From: CBDVBL01 sp965555375
GTDB taxonomy: Bacteria > Zixibacteria > MSB-5A5 > UBA10806
Assembly: GCA_965555375.1 (NCBI GenBank)
Contig: CBEWDL010000019.1
Span: 1-28,774 of the forward strand
Reading direction: 5' to 3'
DNA: 28,774 nucleotides
Numbering within the stretch: the stretch's first letter is position 1; the number at the start of each line of letters is the position of its first letter. Below the pieces are notes generated by a model. That model did no database searches. It saw only the letters and a program-made list of their open reading frames with translations, and was not told where the DNA came from. Made by a program: the position numbers and the translations under genes. Of this stretch, positions 10,914 through 18,082 are shown one piece after another.

Positions 10914-12164
10914 CTATTTCAGTTTATGAAATCTATCAAACGCAATATTATTCGCTTTCAAAAACTCCTTCTGCGTCTTTTTCCTCTCGCCCGATTTTTC
11001 AAACTGCTCTATCTGCTCGTAAATCTTCACCCTCAGGGCGATAGCCTGGTCTTTGACCCTGGGCGCCGATGACAGCAGGACGAATATCGCTATGGCCAGA
11101 TCGTCGGCAGCCTGCCGGGGATAGGCAGGATCCCACCAGGGGCTACAGGAGGCCATGGACCAGTTTACGGCGGCGGAGGCCGAATCCAGCATTTCCCTGG
11201 CCCTGGTAAGCTGTGGATCGCCCTTGGTGGCGGCGTTTTTCATCTCCGAGGCCGCCATTTTATAGAGTTTCCATAGCGATTGATGGATCGGGTTTCTATC
11301 GTTCTCCCAGATTAGAAACGGTCTCCGTTTCTTAGAATTTTCTTTCTGGGTAAGTGATGAACCGTCCACTGCCCTGATGAAATCCTTGCGCTTCACAAAA
11401 CGCCTCAGGTGTGAAATGGTCACAGCTTTCAACTTGTTATCCCTGTAGAGGGCGCGCAGAAGGCCGTCCCTTCCAGGATTATCATAGCCGAAATTGCGTG
11501 CATCTATGGCGGTAATAAGGTATTTATCGTTGGATGCCTGTTTCAAGGCGGCCTGAAGGAATTCCGACGCTGATCGGAGAACCTTCCTGGCCCAGAAGGA
11601 GCCGCCGAGCTGGTTCGAGATATCCCGACGACAACCCATCAGTAGAATACCGCCTGCAGATTTGTCCATATAAAGCGAGCCGTATCCGTTCTGCGATCTG
11701 GCCTTGATTGAATTCTCGTCGGCGACCACCCATTTCAACGTGAATCGAGCCCCGGCCTTCGAAACTTTTTGAGAATAAGCAAGAAATGGAGAATATAGTC
11801 CTTGCGGACTGTAGCAGATTCCGAAATAACGCTTGCAGATCTTATTGTGCGATTCGATCTGACGATCCACGTCGTTATCACCATGAAGCGGGATCAGCGG
11901 TTGATATTTCGGCGTCATGGTGAAGTCAATCTGCCCCCGCTCGCCCAGTTTCGCGATTTTTTTGATCACATCGCCGAATCCGGTTCTAATCATCAGCTCC
12001 ACCGTGCTTCCCGGAAGATTGAGCGTCAATCCCGAATCGGGATTCTGCTCGAAAATCTTAAGAAGAGGCAGATAGCTCTGTTTGATGATTTTCTCCAGCA
12101 CCGATCGATCGCAGTTCGGAGGCTGGTACATGTCTATCAGGTTCGCCCACAATAAAGCAGCCAT
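10914..12164 (-). CDS. GH57-like glycoside hydrolase family protein, catalytic motifs degenerate
   Basis: This 416-residue protein has the layout of short GH57 (alpha-amylase/4-alpha-glucanotransferase-type) domains. The first strand is LLWANLIDMYQPP (where HxHQP is usual). Then come GLTLNLPGSTVELM, a P-Q-G-L-Y-S-P-F-L-AYS segment (about 120-131) where active relatives have W-x-P-E, and ITAIDARNFGYDNPGRDGLL (about 217-235), matching the usual D-x-E-x-F-G-H region. Asp221 is kept, but the neighbouring Glu and His are replaced. The C-terminal half is helical and contains NWSMASCSPWWDP. The fold assignment is by pattern only. If right, this may be a non-hydrolytic or altered-specificity homologue. 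It is a single-gene unit with a strong promoter and AAGGAG five bases before ATG. Confidence 0.6.
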   Translation of the reverse strand: MAALLWANLIDMYQPPNCDRSVLEKIIKQSYLPLLKIFEQNPDSGLTLNLPGSTVELMIRTGFGDVIKKIAKLGERGQIDFTMTPKYQPLIPLHGDNDVDRQIESHNKICKRYFGICYSPQGLYSPFLAYSQKVSKAGARFTLKWVVADENSIKARSQNGYGSLYMDKSAGGILLMGCRRDISNQLGGSFWARKVLRSASEFLQAALKQASNDKYLITAIDARNFGYDNPGRDGLLRALYRDNKLKAVTISHLRRFVKRKDFIRAVDGSSLTQKENSKKRRPFLIWENDRNPIHQSLWKLYKMAASEMKNAATKGDPQLTRAREMLDSASAAVNWSMASCSPWWDPAYPRQAADDLAIAIFVLLSSAPRVKDQAIALRVKIYEQIEQFEKSGERKKTQKEFLKANNIAFDRFHKLK

Positions 12165-12194
12165 CGAATCTCCTTAAGAATAAAACGTCAAACT

Positions 12195-12223
12195 ATATTA
12201 TTCCAGCGACGTTGATTTGTCAA
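12195..12223 (-). promoter_or_regulatory. Predicted sigma70-type promoter for the GH57-like gene
   Basis: On the minus strand, TTGACA (12223-12218) and TAATAT (12200-12195) are separated by 17 bp, with the expected start near 12188. The leader is about 24 bases and contains AAGGAG. This is one of the clearest promoters in the window. Confidence 0.75.
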
Positions 12224-12293
12224 GATATGCGGCCTGGTTCGAATCTTTATAGTCAACATGAAAAGAAACCAACTTTTTCGGGAGTATGTTTCC

Positions 12294-13055
12294 TTACTTC
12301 CGTCGCCCGTATATCAGATCGTATTTGAATTCCTCCGTTATTATACCATCCGGGAAGAATCCGGTTATCTCCTTTTCTACCTTCTCCAGGAACTCCTCGA
12401 GCATGTCCTCGTCCATGGCATCGCCGATAAACGATTTGGATCTCTGCCACTTTATATAAGTCCCCGGATCGAAGGTTTTTGATGCGTAGAACCTTTTTTG
12501 CCCTATATCGGCGAACCGGCCATCCGCAAACAACATTCCCACATAGTCGGCATCCATGAATTTTGGATCGTAGTTGGGGTTATATTTATGAGTCAACTCC
12601 TCGATGAACGCCTGATGCGGCTCCGTCAGGGTCTTTCGACGGTACCAGATCAATGCTATGCCGCCGCCGGGCTTTAAAATCCGGTTGATCTCCGCCAGGG
12701 ACTTCCGGCGATTCATCCAGTGAAATCCCTGAGCGACCGTGACGAGATCGCAACATTTCGATTTGATTGGCAGCATCTCACCGCTGCCGCAGAGCGGCTT
12801 GAAGCGGAATTCTTTGAAATATCTGGTTCCCGCCACCAGCAGCGGCAGCGAGCAATCAAGCCCGACAACGCAGCCGATATTTTGCTCGCATGAAAGAAGC
12901 TGAGTGAAAATCCCTGATCCGCAAGCGATATCGGCTATACACGAATTCGAATCAACATCAAATAAATTAAACAAAAAGGACTTAATATCGTCAGGATAGT
13001 CGGGACGCGACGAAGCATAATCATCGGCGAATTTTTCGAAAAGCGGTTTACTCAT
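12294..13055 (-). CDS. Class I SAM-dependent methyltransferase (Methyltransf_11-like)
   Basis: The protein is 253 residues from ATG 13055 (MSKPLFEKFADDYASSRPDY). The frame is open for 28 codons further upstream (to 13139), but that extension lacks family similarity. Motif I is CIADIACGSGIFTQLL, motif II is GLDCSLPLL, and LVTVAQGFHWM plus ILKPGGGIALIWY complete the fold. The N-terminal F-x-x-x-A-x-x-Y-x-x-x-R-P-x-Y motif and FHWM segment match the family related to yeast Tmt1/Crg1 and UbiE-like proteins. Substrate is unknown. A promoter-like pair at 13149-13176 could serve it, leaving a leader of roughly 90 bases. Confidence 0.88.
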   Translation of the reverse strand: MSKPLFEKFADDYASSRPDYPDDIKSFLFNLFDVDSNSCIADIACGSGIFTQLLSCEQNIGCVVGLDCSLPLLVAGTRYFKEFRFKPLCGSGEMLPIKSKCCDLVTVAQGFHWMNRRKSLAEINRILKPGGGIALIWYRRKTLTEPHQAFIEELTHKYNPNYDPKFMDADYVGMLFADGRFADIGQKRFYASKTFDPGTYIKWQRSKSFIGDAMDEDMLEEFLEKVEKEITGFFPDGIITEEFKYDLIYGRRK

Positions 13056-13148
13056 CTGTGTCCGTGGCCAACGGTTTAACGTAGCAGTAAGACCTCGTCC
13101 ATAAAGCGTACAATTATCAAACGGGTAAATCGCCCGCAATTTTGTATC

Positions 13149-13176
13149 AATATAGTCCTCAATATGAATTTGTAAA
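13149..13176 (-). promoter_or_regulatory. Possible sigma70-type promoter for the methyltransferase gene
   Basis: On the minus strand, TTTACA (13176-13171) and TATATT (13154-13149) are separated by 16 bp, with the expected start near 13142. The match is moderate and the region is AT-rich, so chance occurrence is possible. Confidence 0.4.
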
Positions 13177-13211
13177 GGCCTTTTGTTCCAGGATGATGTG
13201 GGAACTGGACT

Positions 13212-13255
13212 TAGGTTTCTACCCCGGTATGCGGAAACCCACCGGGCTCAACCTA
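13212..13255. other. Compact structured element with alternative or pseudoknot pairing
   Basis: Pairings visible on the plus strand are TAGGTT (13212-13217) with AACCTA (13250-13255), CCCGGT (13223-13228) with ACCGGG (13241-13246), and GGTTTC (13214-13219) with GAAACC (13234-13239). The last two interlock as an H-type pseudoknot. The first and third compete for the same bases. Both strands can form equivalent pairings, so polarity is unknown. It may be a non-coding RNA motif or an intergenic repeat. Confidence 0.45.
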
Positions 13256-13368
13256 CAAAAAGGCAATCAAACCGAAATATGGCTATTGTCGATGGTGTAT
13301 GATTTTTTAACGGATAAGATTATTCAGACATACAGGTGGATCGAAAATCGCAATCTCCATCTCACCAT

Positions 13369-14616
13369 TTATCCGCTCATGCTTTCCAGAAACTTGGCAT
13401 TGGTCTTGGTCTTCATGATCCGCTCCAGCAAAAACTCCATGGCCTCCACCGGATTCATCTCGCTTAAGAACTTCCGCATAATCCAGATCCTGTTCAGCTC
13501 CTCAGCAGACAAAAGCAGCTCCTCTTTGCGGGTCCCGGAACGGTTGATATCCATGGCCGGGAAGATGCGCCTATCCTGCAGCCTGCGGTCAAGCACGATC
13601 TCCATGTTGCCGGTACCCTTGAACTCCTCGAAGATGACGTCATCCATGCGGGAACCGGTCTCGATCAGGGCCGTGGCGATGATGGTTAGCGATCCTCCCT
13701 CCTCGATATTCCTGGCCGCTCCGAAGAACCGTTTCGGTTTCTGCAGAGCATTGGAATCGACGCCGCCCGAGAGAATCTTACCGGAGTGCGGCACCACCGC
13801 ATTATAAGCACGCGCCAGACGGGTAATGGAATCAAGCAGAATGACAACGTGATTCTTGTGCTCGACCAATCTTCTAGCTTTATTTATCACCATCTCTGCA
13901 ACCATGACATGTCTGTCGGCAGCCTCGTCAAAGGTGGATGATATGACCTCGGCCCTGACCGACCTCTTCATATCGGTGACCTCTTCCGGCCGCTCGTCGA
14001 TTAGAAGCACGATCAATTTCATGTCGGGGTGGTTGGTGGTGATAGCATTGGCGACTTTCTGCAACAGGATGGTCTTACCGGCTTTGGGCGGCGATGTTAT
14101 AAGCGCCCTTTGCCCGCGTCCCAGAGGCGTTAGAAGATCCATAATCCTGGTGCTGGCGTCTTTCGGGTCATGCTCGAGTCTGATCTTCACTTCCGGGTAG
14201 AGGGGCGTTAAGTTATCGAAAAGGATCTTGTGCTTGGCGATTTCGGGGTTTTCGAGATTGACGGCCTCGATTTTCAGCAGTGCGAAATACCGCTCGCTCT
14301 CCTTGGGAGGACGAACCTGCCCCGATACCGTATCGCCGTTTTTCAGGTCGAACCGTTTGATCTGCGAAGGGCTGACATATATATCGTCCGGGCCCGGCAG
14401 GTAGTTGTAATCGGGGCTGCGCAAAAACCCATATCCCTCGGGAAGAACCTCCAGAACACCTTCGGCGAAAATAAGTCCGTCCTGCTCGGTTTTGCCCTCC
14501 AGGATCTTAAAAATCAGGTCTGATTTGCGAAGCCCGGAGATGCTGGGAATTTCCAGACCTTCGGCCAGCTCTGTAAGTTCCGCAATAGTCTTCGATTTTA
14601 AATCAACTATGTCCAT
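13369..14616 (-). CDS. rho: Transcription termination factor Rho
   Basis: This 415-residue protein has the standard Rho length. The N-terminal Rho_N helical domain (about 1-45, LKSKTIAELTELAEGLEI) is followed by the cold-shock-like RNA-binding domain with GYGFLRS (about 61-67) and the P-D-D-I-Y-V-S-P-S-Q-I segment. The RecA-like ATPase domain has Walker A TSPPKAGKT (about 174-182) and Walker B LIVLLIDERPEE (about 201-212). The arginine-rich region, Q/R loops and C-terminal MKTKTNAKFLESM are present. The hexamer terminates untranslated transcripts, which fits the scarcity of intrinsic terminators here. GAGGTG lies eight bases before ATG. It is downstream of rsfS by 116 bp. Confidence 0.98.
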   Translation of the reverse strand: MDIVDLKSKTIAELTELAEGLEIPSISGLRKSDLIFKILEGKTEQDGLIFAEGVLEVLPEGYGFLRSPDYNYLPGPDDIYVSPSQIKRFDLKNGDTVSGQVRPPKESERYFALLKIEAVNLENPEIAKHKILFDNLTPLYPEVKIRLEHDPKDASTRIMDLLTPLGRGQRALITSPPKAGKTILLQKVANAITTNHPDMKLIVLLIDERPEEVTDMKRSVRAEVISSTFDEAADRHVMVAEMVINKARRLVEHKNHVVILLDSITRLARAYNAVVPHSGKILSGGVDSNALQKPKRFFGAARNIEEGGSLTIIATALIETGSRMDDVIFEEFKGTGNMEIVLDRRLQDRRIFPAMDINRSGTRKEELLLSAEELNRIWIMRKFLSEMNPVEAMEFLLERIMKTKTNAKFLESMSG

Positions 14617-14732
14617 GGCTTTTTCACCTCGCTTTATCCGTCATTCGATACAATCTTCATCCTTCTGATTCTTATTATGGTTTGATAAATTATGCTTCAT
14701 TTGCTTTTTCGGCCTCGCTGGAGATTTATTTA

Positions 14733-15074
14733 CTATCCGACCCTATCAACCGGGGCATCCCCCCATAATTTTTCGAGGGCGTACCGTTCGCGCACCATGG
14801 GTTGAAAAATGTGAACCACCACACTGATATAATCCAGAAGAACCCATTGCAAGGCCTGAACTCCCTCCTTATGCCAGACCGAAACACCTCTTTGTTTCAA
14901 TTTCTCCACTATATTATCTGCGATGGCCTTAACGTGCACATCGACCGATCCGGAACAGATGACAAAATAGTCGGCGACATCGGAGCATTTTCTCAAATCA
15001 AGTATCTGAATGTCGACGCCGTTCTTATCCAGGGCGTATTTGCCGGCCGCCCGGGCTATGCTTTTAGGGGTCAA
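14733..15074 (-). CDS. rsfS: Ribosomal silencing factor RsfS
   Basis: This 113-residue protein covers the whole RsfS/DUF143 family: DIQILDLRKCSDVADYFVICSG, KAIADNIVEKL, GVSVWHKEGVQALQWVLLDYISVVVHIFQP and RERYALEKLWGDAP. RsfS binds uL14 on the 50S subunit and blocks subunit joining when nutrients are scarce. The start is a TTG at 15074, directly after the LytR_C gene stop with one base between. AGGAGG sits 12 bases upstream, a slightly long spacing. No ATG is available in a sensible position. rsfS followed by rho suggests a housekeeping transcription unit. Confidence 0.95.
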   Translation of the reverse strand: MTPKSIARAAGKYALDKNGVDIQILDLRKCSDVADYFVICSGSVDVHVKAIADNIVEKLKQRGVSVWHKEGVQALQWVLLDYISVVVHIFQPMVRERYALEKLWGDAPVDRVG

Positions 15075-15075
15075 A

Positions 15076-15609
15076 TTAGAGCGATTCCTCCTTTGCTTTA
15101 TTGAGCTTCTCCACGTAGCCGGGGTAGTCGGTTCCGGCGATAACCGTAACGTCTATATCCAGTATGTTATCCTCAAACTTAAGCAATATTATATCGTCCT
15201 CGCTTATCCCCAGTCTTTTCCCTATCCTTTTGGCTTTCTCCGATAATTCACCCTCGCCCATGCTGCCTCCCCGCCTATCCACGACTACGGTTTTATCAAA
15301 GGCCTCGAGCTTCGTATTCGCTTTCTCGATTACGTCATACATTAACGAACCATCACCCGGCAGTAAAGCGTTGGCCAGGGATTCCGCCGCACCTCTTTGA
15401 CCGCAGCCGTTTAAGATCTGCAGGGTGACAGTGGTCAACGGGCCTTCCGATCGATGCGCTCTTTTCGGGTTGATAAGCATCGACCCGATAAAAGTCAGTA
15501 TCGCCAGCGAGAGTATTACTACCGCCCAGCCGGAAAATCCGAGGCCGGACAGTGTAACCAAAGAAAAGGTTTTTTGGGCCTTAACCTTAGAATTTCTATG
15601 TTTTTTCAT
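15076..15609 (-). CDS. Membrane-anchored LytR_C domain protein
   Basis: This 177-residue protein has a basic N-terminus (MKKHRNSKVKAQK), one transmembrane helix (about 25-46, SGWAVVILSLAILTFIGSML) and an extracytoplasmic LytR C-terminal (LytR_C) domain (about 59-155). The domain starts VTLQILNGCGQRGAAESLANAL and ends with ILDIDVTVIAGTDY. The LytR-CpsA-Psr catalytic domain that often precedes LytR_C is absent. Stand-alone LytR_C proteins next to rsfS are common in bacteria, but their role is unclear; a cell-wall or envelope-sensing function is inferred. The gene is almost contiguous with rsfS, so translation is probably coupled. Confidence 0.85.
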   Translation of the reverse strand: MKKHRNSKVKAQKTFSLVTLSGLGFSGWAVVILSLAILTFIGSMLINPKRAHRSEGPLTTVTLQILNGCGQRGAAESLANALLPGDGSLMYDVIEKANTKLEAFDKTVVVDRRGGSMGEGELSEKAKRIGKRLGISEDDIILLKFEDNILDIDVTVIAGTDYPGYVEKLNKAKEESL

Positions 15610-15660
15610 GCGGTTTGACTTGCTGGAACAGAGGAAGCACCCTTAGGGCAAATCCTTTTT

Positions 15661-16113
15661 TTACCGGTAATCCTCCTGATAGTATGGATTATAGTATGGG
15701 TTCAAACCGCCGTAGGCGCCCAGGGGAACTTGCCTGTAATCAAGCCTGAAATTGAAATTCTTGCTGGGTCGCCAGTCGATCGCAAAGCCCGGGATAAAAA
15801 TACCTGAATTCAAACCCGAGGAGGTACCTGAGAGTAGGTTAGTGGGGCTGTGGAGATATCCGAGGTCCACCCGGATTTTCAACGGGTTTGAAAAGGCATA
15901 CTCTATGGAATTAAGATAGTAGCCTATGCTGCCGCTTGTTCCGCCGCCGGAATAATAGCCGAAACTGTAATTCTGTTTCATGGTCAGCCGTGATGGGTCA
16001 AAGAACGAAAACCGATCTCTGTTGAGATATGATTGCCCCTTTAAGTCAGGCACGCCCTGGGCGAATGCCATCACGGGGATCAATATTAAAACGATTACGG
16101 CTAATTTCTTCAT
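15661..16113 (-). CDS. Small exported beta-rich protein, function unknown
   Basis: The 150-residue precursor has a clear signal peptide (MKKLAVIVLILIPVMAFA, probable cleavage before Gln19). The mature part is rich in Gly, Ser, Tyr, Asn and aromatic residues, with alternating beta-strand patterns (KQNYSFGYYSG, NSIEYAFSNPLKIRVDLGYL, FAIDWRPSKNFNFRLDYRQV). It could be an outer-membrane or periplasmic beta-sheet protein, but at about 130 mature residues it is short for a barrel. It ends in a tyrosine-rich tail, NPYYNPYYQEDYR. It is transcribed from a consensus promoter with a leader of only about nine bases. No named family is recognised. Confidence 0.82.
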   Translation of the reverse strand: MKKLAVIVLILIPVMAFAQGVPDLKGQSYLNRDRFSFFDPSRLTMKQNYSFGYYSGGGTSGSIGYYLNSIEYAFSNPLKIRVDLGYLHSPTNLLSGTSSGLNSGIFIPGFAIDWRPSKNFNFRLDYRQVPLGAYGGLNPYYNPYYQEDYR

Positions 16114-16128
16114 TTTCCTGCTATTAAT

Positions 16129-16157
16129 ATTATAGCCTGGAATCCTTATTCTGTCAA
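16129..16157 (-). promoter_or_regulatory. Perfect-consensus sigma70 promoter
   Basis: On the minus strand, TTGACA (16157-16152) and TATAAT (16134-16129) are separated by exactly 17 bp. The expected start is near 16122, only about nine bases before the ATG at 16113, leaving AGGA as the sole ribosome-binding signal. This is the strongest promoter in the window. It drives the small exported protein and possibly the lytR_C-rsfS-rho genes downstream. Confidence 0.85.
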
Positions 16158-16183
16158 TCTAAAATATTATACCGGAAAGTCCC

Positions 16184-16933
16184 TTACCGGGTTCCACTTT
16201 TCAGTAATTTTTCTACCGCCAAGAGCTCATCGGCCGAGTTGATCCCGAATCCTTCCGCCGGATCGGCGGCCACCAGAGCGCTGACTTTGCGGCCGTTGTT
16301 GACCAGAATGGCTATCGAATCTGTCAGATAGTATTCTCCCTGATCGTTTTCGTCATCAAGGCGGCTTAAAATGGGTTTAAGCTCCTTCCAGTCGAAGCAA
16401 TAAGTGGCTGTATTGACCTCCCTTATCTTCCTGATAATATCATCGGCATCTCTGTATTCGACTATAGCCTTCAGAAGATCATCGTCGTTCCGCACGATCC
16501 GTCCATATTGAGCGGGATCTTCCAGGGTGACAGTTAAAACCGTTGCCGCGGCTTTAAGTCTATGCCGCTCGTCGATCAGGCCTTTTATGGTCTCCGGCCT
16601 GACCAACGGCATGTCGCCGCAGAGGATTACCAGGTCGCCGTCGAAGCGGGCCAGAAGCGGCTCCGCCGTCATGACAGCATGGCCGGTGCCCAACTGCTTC
16701 GCCTGCAGGACGAATTCCACGCCTCTGTCTTTAAGCGCTTCCTCCACTTTCTCAGCCTGATGCCCTATGACCAGGATCTGCCGCTCGATATTCGCCTTGC
16801 GGGCGGAGTCGATAACGTGATCGACAACATACCTGCCATCGAGCCTGTGAAGCACCTTGGGCAAATCGGATTTCATCCGTTTCCCCTTGCCGGCGGCCAG
16901 GATCAGTGCAATCTTTTCAGACGATTTATTCAA
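16184..16933 (-). CDS. GlmU-type sugar-1-phosphate nucleotidyltransferase, stand-alone
   Basis: This 249-residue nucleotidyltransferase has LILAAGKGKRM and LPKVLH (about 10-29), QLGTGHAV (80-87), CGDMPLV (about 105-111), a YGRIVR segment, EVNTATYCFDW and GINSADELLAVEK. These match the pyrophosphorylase half of GlmU, which makes UDP-GlcNAc from GlcNAc-1-P and UTP. The left-handed beta-helix acetyltransferase half (about 200 residues in full GlmU) is absent, and there is no open frame for it downstream. Acetylation of GlcN-1-P would therefore need another protein. The start is TTG at 16933 with AGGAAG eight bases upstream; the nearest ATG falls inside the nucleotide-binding motif. Confidence 0.9.
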   Translation of the reverse strand: MNKSSEKIALILAAGKGKRMKSDLPKVLHRLDGRYVVDHVIDSARKANIERQILVIGHQAEKVEEALKDRGVEFVLQAKQLGTGHAVMTAEPLLARFDGDLVILCGDMPLVRPETIKGLIDERHRLKAAATVLTVTLEDPAQYGRIVRNDDDLLKAIVEYRDADDIIRKIREVNTATYCFDWKELKPILSRLDDENDQGEYYLTDSIAILVNNGRKVSALVAADPAEGFGINSADELLAVEKLLKSGTR

Positions 16934-16991
16934 GAAATGCTCTTCCTTTATGAATTATATCGTCAGCTATCGGAAGGCGATCAACGGAATG

Positions 16992-17339
16992 TCAGACCGG
17001 CCGGTTATTGGAGTCCACCATGATTATCTTCGGCTTGAATCCGGCAGCCTCGTCAGGCGATATATGCGAGTAGCTCAGGATTATGATCAGATCGCCGACC
17101 TGGCCCAGCCGGGCGGCCGGGCCGTTGAGCATGACCTCGCCGGTGCCGGCTTTGGCCTCGATGATATAGGTCTCGAAACGGGTGCCGTTGTTCAGGTTGA
17201 CCACCTGGACCTTCTCGTAAGGCGTTATACCGGCGGCAGATAAGAGATTCTTATCGATGGAGATGGAGCCCTCGTAGTTGAGATCGGCGCCGGTTATCGT
17301 GGCCCGATGAATCTTCGATTTCAAAACCGTTATCTGCAT
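16992..17339 (-). CDS. panD: Aspartate 1-decarboxylase proenzyme
   Basis: This 115-residue pyruvoyl-dependent enzyme is close to the usual 115-130. The self-cleavage site Gly24-Ser25 (NYEGSISID) generates the pyruvoyl group. Lys9, His11, Tyr22, Arg54, Thr57 and Tyr58 of the active site are all present at the standard positions (TRFETY). It makes beta-alanine from L-aspartate for pantothenate and coenzyme A. No other pan genes are next to it; the downstream neighbour is the GlmU-type gene 58 bp away. A TATAAT is seen upstream near 17365, but no good -35 box accompanies it. Confidence 0.97.
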   Translation of the reverse strand: MQITVLKSKIHRATITGADLNYEGSISIDKNLLSAAGITPYEKVQVVNLNNGTRFETYIIEAKAGTGEVMLNGPAARLGQVGDLIIILSYSHISPDEAAGFKPKIIMVDSNNRPV

Positions 17340-17525
17340 TGCTCTTTCAACGATATAATCTAATTATATGTTTCAAGGGTGGCAAGGGAAAAGCGGGGAA
17401 GAATATAATGGTGGCGGTATGTAATGAAGTATATGTCAACGATGTCCTCGGATTCTATGGCGTCTGGTACTTGCATTAATACGATCAGAATATTAACTCC
17501 GGCTTCAATGCAGCAGGATAAAAAA

Positions 17526-17867
17526 CTACGTTATGTCCTCCTCGCCTCCATTGTCTTCTTTTTCCTCTATCCCCTCCAGTAACCGTCGGGCCTCTTCCTC
17601 GTCATCCTTTGAAACCTGGATCTTCACGGTGCCGATGGCGAACATCTGTTTGGGCAGCTCACCGGTGGCGACATGCTTGATTCCTGCCTCCTCCAACAAC
17701 GATTTGGCCAGGGCCACGGTGGAGGCGTTAATGGTGGCCAATACCGTAACCAGATCGATCCATTCCGCCTCCGGCTCGGGGGAAAGCTCCTCTACGAGAG
17801 GCACCTTACAGTCGGCACACTCGGTGAATCCCGGTCTGTATTCAACTCTGCATTTAGGACAAAACAT
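17526..17867 (-). CDS. Zinc-ribbon DUF2007-like protein
   Basis: This 113-residue acidic protein has an N-terminal zinc ribbon with Cys3, Cys6, Cys17 and Cys20 (FCPKC ... ECADCKVPL). A DUF2007-like domain follows (about 36-102, VTVLATINASTVALAKSLLEEAGIKH ... IQVSKDDEEEARRLLEG), with an acidic tail. DUF2007 domains are ferredoxin-like folds annotated as putative signal-transducing or PII-like; biochemical function is not established. It appears cytosolic. The gene has its own predicted promoter and a GGGGTG ribosome-binding site, and stands apart from panD by 186 bp. Confidence 0.85.
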   Translation of the reverse strand: MFCPKCRVEYRPGFTECADCKVPLVEELSPEPEAEWIDLVTVLATINASTVALAKSLLEEAGIKHVATGELPKQMFAIGTVKIQVSKDDEEEARRLLEGIEEKEDNGGEEDIT

Positions 17868-17906
17868 AATTCACCCCGCCTCGTTCAGATCATTGCGGGT
17901 AGACGA

Positions 17907-17935
17907 AATATAATGGAGGCGGAAGCTAATTGCAA
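17907..17935 (-). promoter_or_regulatory. Predicted sigma70-type promoter for the DUF2007-like gene
   Basis: On the minus strand, TTGCAA (17935-17930) and TATATT (17912-17907) are separated by 17 bp. The expected start is near 17900, giving a leader of about 33 bases that contains the ribosome-binding site. Confidence 0.65.
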
Positions 17936-17999
17936 TATCCATTTGAACCGGGTGGCACGCTTTTCCCAAGGCTAAGCACATCTCCGATATAACAGGGTG

Positions 18000-18017
18000 T
18001 CGGGTCAGGTGACCCGA
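18000..18017. repeat. Intergenic palindrome
   Basis: An 8-bp perfect inverted repeat, TCGGGTCA/TGACCCGA, has a GG spacer. It is one of a pair of hairpins between the lipoprotein and DUF2007-like genes. It shares the GGTCAGGTGACC-like core with other palindromes in the window. Confidence 0.6.
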
Positions 18018-18034
18018 TACGATAGTTTTAAGGC

Positions 18035-18055
18035 GGGCAGGTCGGTGACCTGCCC
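18035..18055. repeat. Intergenic palindrome
   Basis: A 9-bp perfect inverted repeat, GGGCAGGTC/GACCTGCCC, has a GGT loop and lies just downstream of the lipoprotein gene. On the minus strand it is followed by GCCTTAAAA rather than a U-run, so it is at best a weak terminator. It belongs to the same palindrome family as those at 10867, 18000 and 19275. Confidence 0.6.
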
Positions 18056-18082
18056 CTTGTATCTACAATAAATGGCTGCGGG

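Larger units (their letters stand above)
13056..13368. other. Intergenic region between rho and the methyltransferase gene
   Basis: These 313 bases have no convincing gene. They contain a promoter-like pair for the methyltransferase (13149-13176) and a compact structured element at 13212-13255. No U-rich terminator hairpin is visible after rho. An open frame on the plus strand here runs on antisense into rho and is not believed. Confidence 0.7.

Noticed and set aside
12231..12250. GGTTCGAATC, a tRNA T-loop-like string
   Set aside because: The flanking bases do not form a T-stem and no acceptor, anticodon or D arm can be drawn around it.
13056..13139. 28-residue N-terminal extension of the methyltransferase
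   Set aside because: The extension shows no family pattern, whereas ATG 13055 gives the standard F-x3-A-x2-Y-x3-RP start.
13142..13807. Plus-strand open frame of 221 codons
   Set aside because: Most of it lies antisense to the well-supported rho gene, its composition is not protein-like, and it has no ribosome-binding site.
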